Positions 12,867 through 26,620 of a stretch of 64,000 bases of DNA are shown piece by piece; the first letter of the stretch is position 1; each line of letters begins with the position of its first letter. The translations under genes were made by a program, and so were the position numbers. This DNA is from Poecilobothrus nobilitatus (lineage: Eukaryota; Arthropoda; Insecta; Diptera; Dolichopodidae). A model generated the notes under the pieces. That model worked only from the letters and a program-made list of their open reading frames with translations. It did not search any database and was not told the DNA's origin. The stretch is from contig OX352772.1 in the NCBI GenBank assembly GCA_947095535.1, positions 38,149,445 to 38,213,444 of the forward strand, read 5' to 3'.

Positions 12867-14176
12867 CGTATATAAATAATATAAAATTTTCAATTTAATT
12901 TTTTAATTGCAAACTACATAAGTAAACGTATTTAAAGGTAAACACAATCACTTTCTTCTGATATTGAATTTTTATTTATTCATCAGATATTTTCAATTAA
13001 AAAAAAAAAAATGTTTTTTCTTTTTTATTAAAATGTAAAAATAGTCTATTTTAAAATATATTTTCAAATCTATTTTTTAAAATTTCATTGCCATTTTCTA
13101 CAGTTAATAATATTTTTTTTTGCTTAGTGCACAATATACGTACTATATAGTTATTAATTAAAATTTTATATAAAATTTTTGTTTACAAGTTCTTTAATTA
13201 AATTTAATTGTTTTAATATTAGTTACATACATACATATTAACATATAAAGTATATACCATCTATAGGGATTAAATAGATCTTGTGTAAAACTACCTATAT
13301 TAGTTACAATGTTTTCCAACATTGTTATGTAGTATGGATTTTAAAAAAAAAGTTAAAAAAAAAAACATTTATAATACCACGAAGAAAATTAGAATAATAA
13401 ACCAAATAATTGTTAACATAAAAGCAGCAAAGTTTTTCATTCTTAAAATCTACATTTTATTTAAAAATAACTTAACCTCAATCCCACAAATATATTCCCA
13501 TCTTTTACTAAACATACAACAAAAAAAAATCCACACAATATTTTGTTTACACAATATATAAATATGTATATATCATATATGTATATGTATATATGTAATA
13601 TAAAAATATTTTTGTTTTCAATTTCATTCTTTTCTTTCACGACTACACCAAAATAAATGAACATAACCTCAACATGAAAAATAAAAACAAATATAACCAC
13701 AATATTTACATTAATGTCTTTTATTTGAAAGGATTAAAAAAAAAAATACCAATAGAAAAACTGAAATACACAAAAGAAGTGAAAATATGTAAACGACAGT
13801 TTAAAAGATTTATTTTAAAAAAAATGGCAATACTTTTAATTTAAAATTTGATATGTTTCAAGTAAATATGACTTTAGCACCTAACTGACGTATATGTAAA
13901 ATTGTTTTATGTACACGTGCAACATCAGTTTTAGCATCAACAAAAGGGTATGATTAAGCAAATCTATGTATTTTTTTGTCATTTTAATATAGTTGGCTAG
14001 TTAGTATAAATCTTTCCTGAGATCTACTTTTCATTTTATAATTTAAATTTTAAATAGAAAAAATCGAATAAATAAAATCGATATTTCCCCTATAAATCAA
14101 AATTTATATTATTTTCTTTACGATTCTTTCTGCATTTGTCGTAAATATGAAAAATATAAACACAATAAAATTTTAC

Positions 14177-14705
14177 AAAAGTTGTTGCCATAAAACTTGA
14201 TCATCATTTGCAAAATTTCAGATATCTAACTTTAATAGACACTCAGTTATTTTCATTTAAAAAGAGAAGTTGTATGGCAGCTACCAGAATCTGTCGCCCC
14301 AGCACAACATAACAGGCCAATAACAAATTTTACAGGTGTTGTTGGCCTGTTATTCGACATGATTTTGCAAAATTTGAGATACCTAGCTTAAATAAATGCT
14401 GAGTTACTTCCATATAAAGAAGGAAGTTGTATGGCAGCTACTCGAACCAGACGGCGAAAAAAGCTGGATTTAAATAGCGAAACTTACAATTTTTCAAAAG
14501 TGACGTAAAAACATTTTTAGCTTCCTAGCTCCTTTATCTTTTGAATTGTCATGTGGACGAACGTACATGGCTTAATCGACTCAGAATTTGATTTTTAACC
14601 GATCGATACCTTTGACACTATATCTAGCTTGACTCCTTTAAGATGTCACAAACACAATGGCAAATTTATTTTACCCTTAAACATAGTTCATACGGGTATA
14701 ATAAT
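14177..14705 (+). repeat. Dispersed repeat family D, copy 1 (tandem units plus hairpin tail)
   Basis: Two tandem units of about 160 bases, sharing TTGCAAAATTT-AGATA-CTA-CTT and GAAGTTGTATGGCAGCTAC, are followed by a unique tail ending CAAATTTATTTTACCCTTAAAC...TTCATACGGGTATAATA, an imperfect TATACCC/GGGTATA hairpin. The same tail ends the copies at 16600 and 21081. The layout (central tandem repeats, terminal hairpin) recalls DINE-1/Helentron-related elements of flies, but no diagnostic CTRR end was identified. Confidence 0.7.
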
Positions 14706-16599
14706 GTACAAAAATGTACAATTGACAAAATTAACAAAAATGTAAAAATCCCTGCTAAATATCTTAGGCCAAATTATTGATTCTTTGATTCTATAACTGC
14801 GTAATCAACAGATTAATGAACCTGATACCTAATGAAACGATACCTAAAACTTAAGTCTATATGTTGAATAAGAATAATAAATGGTTTAATGAATAGGCCC
14901 GAATTATAAAAGTGGAAGGAAGAAAATATTCATTCGTTGATTAGTTAAAGATTCAAACAGATTCTGGCGTCCATGTTAAATTAAACAATAACTTATAATC
15001 ATAACTATTAATATCTAATCAATGTTTCAATACGTATATATATATATGTATATTGTAAGTAAAGTTCACTCTAAATTAAATTTTTGGAAAAAATATAATT
15101 TGAAAAGCGTTTAAACAAAAAAAATGTATTCTTCTTTACTACCCGAAGAACTTTAAAAAAAACTCGAACTAATAAAATTATTACATACACATGGATGTAT
15201 ATTTAACTATAGAAAAGTAGTCAACGTGACTGCTAATGCCAACACGAGATTTTAATACATACTTAAAAATTCGAATTGAAAGTTCCTATCTGGAAATAAT
15301 ATACGTAAATAATCCCTTTTTTCATTTAAATGTTTTTCTATTTACAATGTCAAAAGAAAAAAAAAAAAATAAAAACCAAAAAGAACAATAAAACAGTTTT
15401 TCTTATTAACTTCGAAAACATAAACATATACAATAATGCACATTCTATACTAATTTGAAAGCCATTACTATTTTTCCGCCATTTTTTCTGTTTTTTTTTT
15501 TTTTTGTATTTTTCATTTTGTTTATATTTGTTTTTAGTTATTTTTTTTATGGTTGTTAATAATACGTATATAACGGGAACAAACAGGTGAATAATAGAAG
15601 AAAACTATTTTTTCTTTTTACTTACCGTAATAATTTTGGTTTTAAGGTTATGTTTATTGTTTAAAAATAAGAAAAAAAAATGAAATAACAATGGAAAAAA
15701 CTGAACTTTACTTATAAAAATAGGAAAAAAAAAATAAAATTCTTTTAAAATTAGATGGTTCTTTGTTACCTGCTTAGTTTTTTTTAAATTCAATTTGTTA
15801 AAAGGCAGGTAGGTAGGCTTCTAAAAACTACAAAATCGAGAATCGTGTCCTATAAAAATGTCAAAATTGATAGAAAGAATTATAAGGCTTTATTGTAATT
15901 TGTTTTGTCCTAAATATTACTGTGTTCTATAAATTAAATTTCATTTTGTAATAGAGATTCTAGATTCCGAACTGTGGCAATTCTTTTGAATGAATTCAAT
16001 AGAAAGTTAATGATTTCTAAAGAAAGCAATAAGCTTGTGAGTTAATTTCAGCACAAATGACCAATTTGAAATTAAAAACAAAACAAAATTAAAATAAAAA
16101 GAGTTTAAAATTTAAAATTTAAATTTATAGTATAGTAGAATACTAAATTTTATATATGTACTTGTAGAAGAAAACTAAGCCTATAGTAATTTTTGAATTG
16201 TTTTTTAAAATTTCAATAGTGAACACTAAAATATCTCAGATAAAATTATTCGCCTCTATTTTAAACTAAATATATAATTTTTGCATACATATTTAAAAAT
16301 TCGCACAAATAGTACTTGGTTTTTATAAACGTACAGAAAGTCAAAGGATATTTTTGAGTATGTACTTAAATTACCCCACCTTTAAATTAGTTTAGTTGTG
16401 AAATATACAGGCCAAATACAATTGGCCTATAAGCAATGGGGACCTCTGACAGAAAGAAAACTCAATCTAGTTAAAAGAAAAACAAATTGGGCACGAAATC
16501 AAATCAAAAAAGTGAAAGTATTAGATAGGTTACACATATATACTTAATTTTATAGCTGCCCCAACTTTAAACTTACTAAATATTACTAAATTGTATAGA

Positions 16600-16962
16600 A
16601 ATCGTTGGCATAAAACTGAATTTTTTTGGTAACATTGTAAATACACAACTTTATATAGACACTTAGGTATGCTTATATAAGAAAAGAAATTGACTACAAT
16701 CCATCGGTCGAACTAGTTCAATTCCAACAGCCAACTTCGATAAAACACATAAAAATGAAATAAGAAAAATATCGGAATCCCAACTTGGTTATTTTTTGAG
16801 CTGGACGAACATATATAATTAAATCAACTTAAAATTCAATCCTAAATAAGAAAATATATACGTTTCCATATATATCTCATCTACTTTAAGATGTTACAAA
16901 ACGTAATGGCAAATTTATTATACCCTAAAATTATGTTCATATACGAGTATAAAAATTAACAA
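16600..16962 (+). repeat. Dispersed repeat family D, copy 2
   Basis: One degraded unit (TCGTTGGCATAAAACTGAAT...AAGAAATTGACTACAATCC) followed by the family tail: TTTAAGATGTTACAAAACGTAATGGCAAATTTATTATACCC and TTCATATACGAGTATAAAAA. Confidence 0.65.
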
Positions 16963-17559
16963 TTTACTTTTAACTAGATTTGATTTTTTTGAACAGCATA
17001 ACAATTTGTTCAAAATCATTTGTCGAATTGCGGATTTGTTCAAAATCAAATCTAGTAAATAGTAATTTAGTAATTTTATTTACTTAATAAATTTTTATTT
17101 AATTTAATTTTATTTTTTTTTTTTATTTTTTTTTATATGATTTTGACACGAAAAAAATAAAAAATTAATAATTTAATTCATAAAAACATCAAAAATGAAC
17201 ACGGATTTTTTCATTGTTAAATCTTGTCAAAATTCTAGTAAAATTTACTGTTATTGTTTACCTATTAACTTTTCTCTTTTACAGAATCAGAAAGAAAAGT
17301 CGTGGTTTTTTTTAAGAACGGTGCTTATGATTTCGACTTGGTAATTTTTTTGAGATTACTCAAATAAAGATAATACTGAATACATGAAATCTATCGTCCA
17401 TTTCCAAAACGGGGCAAATCAAATTTTTGATTAAAATTAGATATATAGATATAACATTTTACAGGTCTGTTAAAACTCATTTGAATTATTAAGTAGCAGT
17501 ATTATTAAGTACTCTTTTTAGCACATTCTTAAAGAAATTTTTAAATAATGTGCCTATTA

Positions 17560-17830
17560 GTTTTACTCTGTCGTCAGTCCGTCCGTCCGTCTGTTTACAA
17601 AACTTCTAAACCGTTAAAGATAGAAAAAAAATTTTAACTGTGGGTAGGTCTCATAAAAAAATTAATGTTGTAAAAAAATCTTTTTCATATAGCCCCATTC
17701 ATTACGGAGCTACAGCACTTTAAACTTTGAAAAAGCCCTATGTTTAAATCTTCATGTTCTGCTCAACATTTTCTCGATTTAAAAATGCCATTCGATAGGA
17801 ATTTCTTTTACCTTTGTAAATCAATATCAA
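17560..17830 (+). repeat. (GTCY)n-containing dispersed repeat
   Basis: GTCGTCAGTCCGTCCGTCCGTCTGTTTAC is followed by AAAACTTCTAAACCGTTAAAGATAG and a less AT-rich block. A GTCY run followed by such a phrase is common in dipteran interspersed repeats of the DINE-1 and mini-me type (general knowledge). No ends identified. Confidence 0.45.
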
Positions 17831-19677
17831 AATTATACAAATTTTTTAATTTTAGTATTTAAATTTACCGTTATGTTTAAAATTAGTGTAAATTTCCTCA
17901 GAAATTTTTTTTAGATCACCCCTTGATTATGAGCTATTAGGGCTCAAAAATAGAAAATTTGCTATTTTTAAAAAACGGAGTTTAAACACCAAGTTTTTTT
18001 TTGGCAAGACATAAAAATTAAAGCTTCAGTAATATATTTTTATGCGTGTTAATGATTTTACGTAGTTATATTATAGAGTTTCGGACTTACAGCCTCTTAA
18101 AATTGCAAAAAAAAACCCTATTTTCACATTTTATATGAAATTTTCAAATTTTGGTGCAAATCACCAAATTTTTCTCAATTTTCTAAAAAAATTATTTCAG
18201 ATAGTTCAGCTTAAGATCCTAAAATTAAAATTTAGATCTTATATTAGTCAATTGAATGTGAATGTTACAACTATAGTTGCTTAGCACAAAACTTAACTAT
18301 ATTATAATTCCTTTTTTCTCAAAATACCATTAGAAAACGGTTTTCGAAGAAATTAAAAACTTAATACATATACAAATTTCTTCTTTTTTCTCGTTCACAA
18401 TACTTTTCCCACATATATATTTTTAAATATAACAAAAAAAAAAATAAAAAAAAATCAAAACGACTAGTCAGAGAAAAATTCTCAGTCTAATTGCGGAAAT
18501 AATTTTACAATGGGTTCTCAGTTATTACTAGACTATTTTACTTTTTATTATGTTATTATTATTTTTATTTTTATGTTTATTGTTATAGTTATTATTGTTG
18601 TTTTTATTAAATCCAAAATACTGATAGTAGCAACAATTTTATAATATTATATTATGAACAAAAACATGAAATTACACGCTAGATTGCATGACTCCTAAAA
18701 AAAAAAAAAAAAAAAACAAACAAAAAAAAATATTATGATTTCCGATTCAGATTTTCTAACGAATTTTGAATCAAACATATTCTTAATTCTGAAAATACAT
18801 TTTCAAACCACCTTTTTAACTGCATATACATCAGATTAGATTTATAGTGAAGCAAAATGCATTACGAAAAATTGATTACGAAAAATAATCTTTTTTTTTT
18901 TTCAAGGATAATTTACAAATTTATATAATTATGTATGTTATATTTTTTTCTGGACAAGGACATGTCAAAAATTACATGTTACAAAAACAGATGTTCATAT
19001 TTTATTTTTTTTTTTTTTGTTTTTTTTTTTATTTTTTGTCATTTAAAATGCTAATTCTACATAATCGGATTACAACAGTTATATCAACATTTATTTCATA
19101 ATTAAAGATTATAAAACAATGACCAAAAAAAAAAAAACCCGAAAGGATGATTGCATTATGTCACGATATCAAAATCAATCTATTTTATTAACTATGAGTG
19201 CCTATGGCACTATGGTGCTATAGACTTTTTCAAAAATACAGAATTTGTCTATAGGTAAAATTTTTTTATTTTTTTAACAATAAAATTAATAGTTCCGTTA
19301 TTTTTTTTTATTGCTTTTTAATATCTAGCCTAGAAAATGATCAAAATAAAAAATTTCAGGATTAATTAACTTAAAACTATGCTTGTTAATTGATTTTGTT
19401 CTTTAATTTGTTGTTTGTTCTCTAAAAAGAAAATATGACATTAATGGAAATGTGTTTCATTTTTTTTAATCTCAAGATGAACATTCTTTTTGTTCTTTTT
19501 GTTTCAGATATTTCACTGATGGACAAGTCCTAAAACTAAAGACTATTCTAACCTCTATCCTAAACTAAACTATCTATAATTTTCTAATCTAACTAATGTA
19601 CTAATGTTTAAGCTACCAATTTGAAATGTGATTTTCTTTTCTATCTTTTAAAGTAATATATTTCCTCAATAATATAT

Positions 19678-19740
19678 CAGATATAATATAATATAATAAT
19701 ATATATAATATATATATAATACATAATATATCAGATATAA
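19678..19740 (+). repeat. TA/TAA-rich simple repeat
   Basis: ATATAATATAATATAATAATATATATAATATATATATAATAC, bounded on both sides by ATATATCAGATATAA, a short direct repeat. Confidence 0.8.
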
Positions 19741-21080
19741 GCAGTATCATATCTGCTTATGATAGTTTGTTATGATCTACATTTTGGTTTCCATTAAATA
19801 ATATTCTCTTATCAAATGCTCTTCTGTATAAATTGGCACTTTCTGGTCATTTTCTATATATATTTTCTGTGTTCTAAATACATAAAAGCTTCTAATGGGC
19901 AATCCTGTTAATAATGTGTTTTTTTGTATTAGAATCATCTGTTTCAATGCATTTCTTTTTCAAATATAGTGCAACAATTTTGAATTGTGTTACTATTAAA
20001 TCTATACTGTCGATCAAATTCAAAACTGTAACAGGACACTGGTATCTAGTAAGGATACCATAGTATCAGGACTTAAAACTGGTATCTAGAAAATATTTAA
20101 TATTAAATATTTTATAAATCTAAAAATTTTTTATTAAATTCTCTAATCATTTTTAATAAGTGACAACTAGTAATCATACTTTTTATTTTATAAAAACAAA
20201 ACTACATTAAATTTATCATATCAATAATTTTATTTAATCATTCTGCTGTCTTTTAATTCTATCCAATACAAAAATAAAATTAACATAATTAAAACAAAAA
20301 AAAAAAAAACCCAAAGCAAATAATATTTATCATTACTTTCTAATGACCACCCTAATTACCAATTGTCAAATATTTACCAAATGAAAATTTATTATTGTAC
20401 TTCAAATTAAAATGGAAATGGAAAATTGTACAAGTAAAAAAACAAAAAAAAAAACCCACCAAAAATATTAAGGTGTAAAGTTGTTCCTTCCGATCCATAT
20501 AGATATTTTTTCTAATGTTACTGCAGCCCACTAAAGAAATTGGATTTGATATAGTAAATTTATTATTACTTAACAAATATTAGCTCTAAGATTGGAAAAT
20601 GTTTTATATAACCACTTACATTTAAACTCACAACTCCTAACTATTTATAATTACCTGAAACAATTTATCGAACAAAAAAGTTAAAAACATAAGTTTTGCT
20701 ATCCTTCTCTCAATTCAGTATCGTATTAATCCTAAAAACAAACATTATTAGTATTTTTTACCCTGCCCTATTTGTTCACTTTTTTTTATATATATATATT
20801 TTTTTTATGTATCCCTCATTCAATGCAATATGGTGATATTCAAAATGTTTAGAACAAGTTCTTCATTTTAATTTACTCATATAGTCTAACCGGAAATTCA
20901 AATAAAAGAATTTATAAAGTTCAAATTATATGAATGTCCTTTAATCGTTACCTCAAGTTTATATAAAAGTTTTAATAAAAGAAAATTAAAAAAACGGAAG
21001 AAATTGTTTCTTAGATAAACGAGGTACAGTGCAATAGTAGACTGTGACAACTCTGGGATACCCGCATGAACATAATATGT

Positions 21081-21757
21081 GCTGTTTCCATAAAACTTGA
21101 TCATCTTTTACAAAATTTCATATGTTTTAGTACCGAGATATATTTATGTAAATTTTAAAATTGTATTTTATTGCCCTAAAACTTCAAAATTTCAAGATTT
21201 AAAGATTTCAGATACCAAGAGAGCTACCTGAATCTGCTTGGCTAGAACAACCAAATTTCATAAAAGTTATTGCCATTAAACTTGATAATTATTTAGAAAA
21301 TTTCACATGTCTAGCTTTATTCAGAACTAAGTTTTGGATGATGCTTATATAAAAAAAGAAGTTGTATAGCAGCTCACTGAACCTACTGCTCTAGATCAAC
21401 CGAATTTTTCAAAAGTTGCTGCCATGTACTTCGACATCTTTTGAGAAAATTTTAGATACCTAGCTTCAATAAACACTGACTAATTTCCTTATAAAAAAAA
21501 AGTTGTATTGCAGTTACTCGAACCCGCTAGTTGAACATACTGAAGTTAAATAACGAAACTAACAATTTTTCAAAAGAGACATTGTGAAAATTGCAGAATC
21601 CTAACTCCTTAATTTTTTAAGTTACACGGCTTAATTAACTCAGAATTCGATTCGGAGCCAATCCATATACTTATCTCGCTCGCCTCATTTAAGGTGTCAT
21701 AAACGTAATAGCATATTTATTATACTCTTGAACGGGGGTACATACAGGTATAAAAAG
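21081..21757 (+). repeat. Dispersed repeat family D, copy 3 (three tandem units)
   Basis: Three diverged units (GCTGTTTCCATAAAACTTGATCATC; TTATTGCCATTAAACTTGAT; TTGCTGCCATGTACTTCGAC), each continuing with a TAGCTT segment and AGAAGTTGTATAGCAGC-like end where preserved. The same tail as the other copies follows, ending TATACTCTTGAACGGGGGTACATACAGGTATAAAAA. Confidence 0.7.
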
Positions 21758-22789
21758 GAATTAGAAGAGAGTGGTAAAAAGTGAAATCATGTAAAGACTT
21801 TTAAATGCTCCAAACATTTCCCGCAGAAAAGAAAAGAAAATTAACTTCTGTTCTGGTTTTTTTTTTTTTTTTTATGATGGGGAGGAATTTTTTTTCTGAA
21901 CCCGAAATTTATACACAAATACATGGAACCCTAAATAGAAAAATAAATTTTCCATTAAATATTCCTCATACCAAAAAAAATAAAATAAAAAGTAAGAAAT
22001 CTCCACCTCTTATAAATTACCAACAAATAGTAATTAATGGTTTGAGTTAGGCATTAAATTTTCGAAAATTGTTCAGATTCATTTACCTGTTTACGCATTT
22101 AGTTTCAGATTTACTTCTAGGCTGTTTTTTTTGTTAGTACTTTTAAGGAAATTAAATGATTGATAAAGTGTAATTTTTGTGTCTAATATTTCTTAAAAAA
22201 TTCTGAAATGTAAATAGGAAATAATTCTTGGCACTATAAATTAAATGAATTTTTTGGAATTTTTTTTTTTTTTTTTTTGGTATATTAAAGTAAAATTTAT
22301 TTTCATTTTCAATCTTTTTAAATGATAATTGGTGAATTAATCTTAATTTAAAATACATTACATTTTGAATTTATTTTCATTTTATTATTTGTTTTGATTA
22401 AATTGAATGTTTTAACGTAATTTGTAGATTATAAAACTTTTAATTTATCTTTAATATTTTAATGATTTGATTAATTCGTATGTACTTATTTTTGGTAATT
22501 AATTTGGATTTAAATTATATTTCACGAAAATTTTACCTTATTTATGAAAAATTATAATGTGCATATAGAAAATTGAAACACTTAATTTAAATTTTAAAAA
22601 TTTAAACCTGCATAACCAGCAGCGTTTGCCATTCACTTTATAAAAATTAAATATATCTCTATTACACTTTTGCATTGGAAACATGAAAGATGCTTTATCT
22701 GATGAATACTATTAGACTTAAACCATTAAAAAACATGATAATGTTTGTGCTCAAACTATTAATACTTGGCCATGCTAAAGTTCTAAATC

Positions 22790-23095
22790 CTATCTCAAGG
22801 CTAAAGGTCAATACACCGATAAGTGACGATACCTTGACGAATATTAAAATCACGTTGTCCTCACGTCGGACACGATTTTTACTATACCGATTATACTGCA
22901 AAGGCAAGGCGTGACGTGAAGACGTCAACCGGCAAAATAAAAATACTGTTGAGGACGATATTTTAAATCATGTTACGGTGGCGGTACGGCGTAGTTGATA
23001 CCGTTGTCGTCCAATGTGAATATATTCATAAAAAATGCATAGTATGAATAAAAATTACGGTGCGGCGTCGTAACTATGTCGTAACGTACAGGTGT
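22790..23095. repeat. Less AT-rich block rich in CG and ACGT motifs
   Basis: Dense in GTCG, ACG and CGG words (for example ACGGTGGCGGTACGGCGTAG and ACGGTGCGGCGTCGTAAC). Two partly related segments at about 22975-23005 and 23058-23090, and an imperfect inverted pair CCTCACGTCG/CGTGACGTGAAG, suggest a decayed transposon end. No reading frame of interest: the short frames on both strands here do not resemble a known protein. Confidence 0.35.
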
Positions 23096-24389
23096 AGTAG
23101 AAATCGATCTTAACAGTGATATACTTTTATTTGGCATCAATTTCATTTCATGAGAAGCAATTGAATTTAAATTAAATTTTCCATCATGTTATTGTCTTTA
23201 ATCTTATTACACCCCATCATATTGTTCTTTTTTCTGAGTATCAATCATAAATTTCCTAGAGGCCAAACTGTACCACTGTACGTGAATTGTGATTTTCTCC
23301 AAGTATTTATTTGTCAAATTTGTTTTCAAAATCTGCTGATGATCCATCATGCAAATATTATATATTTTTTAATCAATGCCCATATATAACTAATATCCAT
23401 ACAATCATTTACAACTCATATTTCATTTATAATTTTTTTTTATAATTGTTTTTATTTCCTTTTTAATATTTTTTAGTCTAATTACTATCTTCTCACGTTC
23501 AATCTAAATTACATAACATGTCATTAAGGTTTTACACAAACTTTATTTTAAAACATACGTGTACTTAACACCAAATAAATCAAAAACTTTTATTTGTTGA
23601 AAAATTGTTAAAAACTTATTTTTGTGATTGCATATATTAACAGAACTTTTCCCTATAATTCTCCTTACCCAACTATTGCATATTATAAGTGTTAAAATAA
23701 ATCTGTAGTTTCCTCTTTTAAACTCGTTAAAAATTTATTTTCTTTAATGATTGATAGGAACCTCTTACTTTTGTATGTATGTGAGTATGAAAATTTTGCG
23801 TGTATCTAAGTTATAATGAAAAACTTTTTTAATTCAAACTTTTGACAATTAAACCAAAAAAAAAGCAAAAAAAAATTTCTTTTCGCTGAGACTTTTGAGA
23901 ATTTTTTAATTGCAACAAAGTTTCTAAAATAATTTTAATCATATATACATAAAAATGGTTTGAGAATAAACTTTTTTGTCCTTGTAACTTTTAACAAAAA
24001 CTTTTTTTTTATATACCCATTTGTACAAAACTTTTCTACCTTTTAACAATAAATTTTTCTAGATTTTGTTTGTGGTTTTGTTTAAATAAATATGCAAAAA
24101 AAGAAGTAAAAATCTTTTTTCTCTAAAGATTATTTTTCTTAATTAGTTTGAAATTAGTTAAAAATTTTAAAATATCTTCCACGACTTCTTTAAATTGAAT
24201 TACAAATTAACAATAAAACTCTCATTTTATCTTAATTCACATTTTATCTAAAGATATTGTAAATTTTTTTTTTATATTTTAAAAATTTAGTATTCAAGAA
24301 TTTTTTTTTTTTTTGGACAAATTGTAATTATTTATGGAGAAAAGGCAAAGTCATAAACATACATATATAGTACTTAGAACTCTCTGGCT

Positions 24390-24413
24390 CTAGAATTTTA
24401 CAAAAAATTCTAG
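24390..24413. other. Perfect 10-bp stem hairpin within ACTCTCTGG repeats
   Basis: CTAGAATTTT and AAAATTCTAG around loop ACAA. ACTCTCTG occurs three times within 24379-24440, so this is a small local repeat cluster. Confidence 0.7.
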
Positions 24414-26299
24414 ACTCTCTGAAAATTCATACTCTCTGGCTTTAGCATTACAAACTTATAGCATTAAATTTGTATACAGTTTGCAGCAATGGGCTAAACT
24501 TTACCCTTAGGTTCGGTGTCAGATCGATTTCAAACTTTTATACAAACATGTTTGAACATGACGATTATACACGTTTGGTAGGGCTTTGGTTGATCGTTAT
24601 CGTGATTAATGTGATTAAATAGCCCTTCAAAGTTCAAATTTATCCTTCATATTTTTTATTATATCTTCCTAACTAACTTACTTATTAAAAACATTTTATA
24701 CTCATCCGAAAGGACTAATAAATCTGAACGGCTTTCTAAAGACATGTATTTCGTTGAAAAATATCTTATAGTTTTGCGGCAAACCTCAAAAAATCTAAAA
24801 ATTCATATTTTCAGTTTCATTTATTTTCCTATTACTGCAAAAACCTTTACTTACGGTACTTTTTTTAGGGCGGAAAAAATAGCTATTTTTTTCCTCTTTC
24901 TAAAATGAATCCAACTAATTTTATAAGTTATAGAAAAAGCTGAAAAGGACGCCAAAAAATATAAAAATTTCATATTACAAGCTATTAAGTTTTTCTTATA
25001 TTCATGATGGCATTTTATTTTTAATTCTGTTGAGTTGAGTAAAAAAAAAAGTTGAATTGCAACACACGATCTCTTCGTAACATATTTCTTCAACAGTAAT
25101 ATGTCGCTACATTTTCCCAATATATCCAACATTATACATATTTCCCTTTCTCTAACATTGTATTGCTAACAGGTTAATAAGTCTAATCTTTGCACATTAG
25201 CAATTTAAAAAAAAATGTAAAACCATATCCTCTATAAATCAAATATAACAAAATGGACTTTTTTAAACAAAATTATTGTTTTAGTTGATAGTAGAAAATT
25301 TTGATAGAGGTTGGTGAGGTTTACAATAAAAAAAGTTGGAAAAAATATTTTATTCAAATTTAACAAGTTTTGCATTACTGTTGTTATAAATGTAAGCCTT
25401 TTGTTCAAATTTATAAGATAATATACCAATAACCACAGTCCACACATAACCTAATATCAGTTACTAAAATAATCATGCAATTTCCGTTTCTTTATATAAA
25501 TAAAACGGTAACAAACGCACATATTTATAAGATATCAAAATGCATAATTTTAAAGTTTTAAATGCTGCTAAGTTTCCTTTACTTAATGGTTTTTTTTCTG
25601 CAATTAATCATTTTTTTAACATAACCTTTAAAAATAAAAATCTATAGTTAAATTCAAGTATTGTTAATTATATGTAAGTTCACAAATTAAAAAAGAACTC
25701 GAAACAACTTAATGTTGTTTGTTTATTTACAGATTTTCAACAGCTTTTAAAACTTTTTCATTTTATTATTAAAATTCAATTAGTAATTACTAAAATTTAA
25801 AAAAAAAAAAAAAAAACCATTGGTTAAAACCAAAATAAACATCATGTCTCATATGAATAATCGTAAATAATAAAAATTAAAAAAATACCATCTTTCAAAA
25901 GATACACATACAAGTATATGTATATGTAATTATAAATGCAACAACCTACAACCTAAAAAAAGATATAAATTCTAATTAAAAACCCAAAATGAAAAAAAAA
26001 AAAAAAAAAAAACTAATTAAAACATGATCATAAACCACTTGTTAAATGTTTAAATGGTTTAATAAGAATGTAGTATATCCACATTGAAGTAAGATGTAAA
26101 CACATATCTATGTACATATATTATATACTAGTAATAAAATACACAGTGTGTATCACTCTTAAATGAATAAAATATAAGAAAAAATTGTAAACATATCTTT
26201 ATCATCCATTTAAACAGTTTTATAACTTTAAATTAACTTAAAGTTTAACTGAACGGTTTTTCATTTACAAACTCAAATTTACGACAAAATTCTTTTGTT

Positions 26300-26620
26300 T
26301 TTCTCTCGTCCATATCCTATTCTGGGTGTGATGACATTATTATATGATGAGATTTTTTACATGCTGCTATCAAGTGAATCTATTTTGGGCCATATCAGTC
26401 AATTTTGTCGCTGTTTTCCCTGTTAATAATTGTAGTTGATGTGACCCAAATGTAAGAAATCGGTTTTTCGCACTTTTGCCGTTCATTTTTCCTTCCTATC
26501 GCGATAGGAACTAGTTTCTCCATTTTAATTGATCGTCTGGCAATATAAGCAAAATATTTAAGATAGGAATGACTTATTTTCTTCAGAGTATGCATTGTAC
26601 GTTAAGTTCTTGTAAGATGA
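26300..26620 (-). pseudogene. RTE/Jockey-like non-LTR retrotransposon C-terminal remnant
   Basis: An open frame of 66 codons (26595-26395) reads LKYFAYIARRSIKMEKLVPI and continues with GRKNERQKCEKP and NRENSDKID. The order HIARR..S.EK.V..G...R.RGR....W...NR..W is the usual C-terminal segment of RTE- and Jockey-like ORF2 proteins. Reading on past the stop gives IHLIAACKKSHHI, consistent with the same tail. Degraded, no element ends identified. Confidence 0.5.

Noticed and set aside
13322..13700. Overlapping 79-codon frames on both strands
   Set aside because: Low-complexity Lys/Ile/Asn and Phe/Ile/Tyr text typical of AT-rich non-coding DNA.
21805..22050. Plus-strand 81-codon frame
   Set aside because: Contains a poly-Phe run from a T tract and Lys/Asn-rich low-complexity text; no similarity recognised.
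24851..25132. Minus-strand 93-codon frame
   Set aside because: No recognisable motif, AT-driven composition, and no splice or promoter context. Kept out for lack of support.
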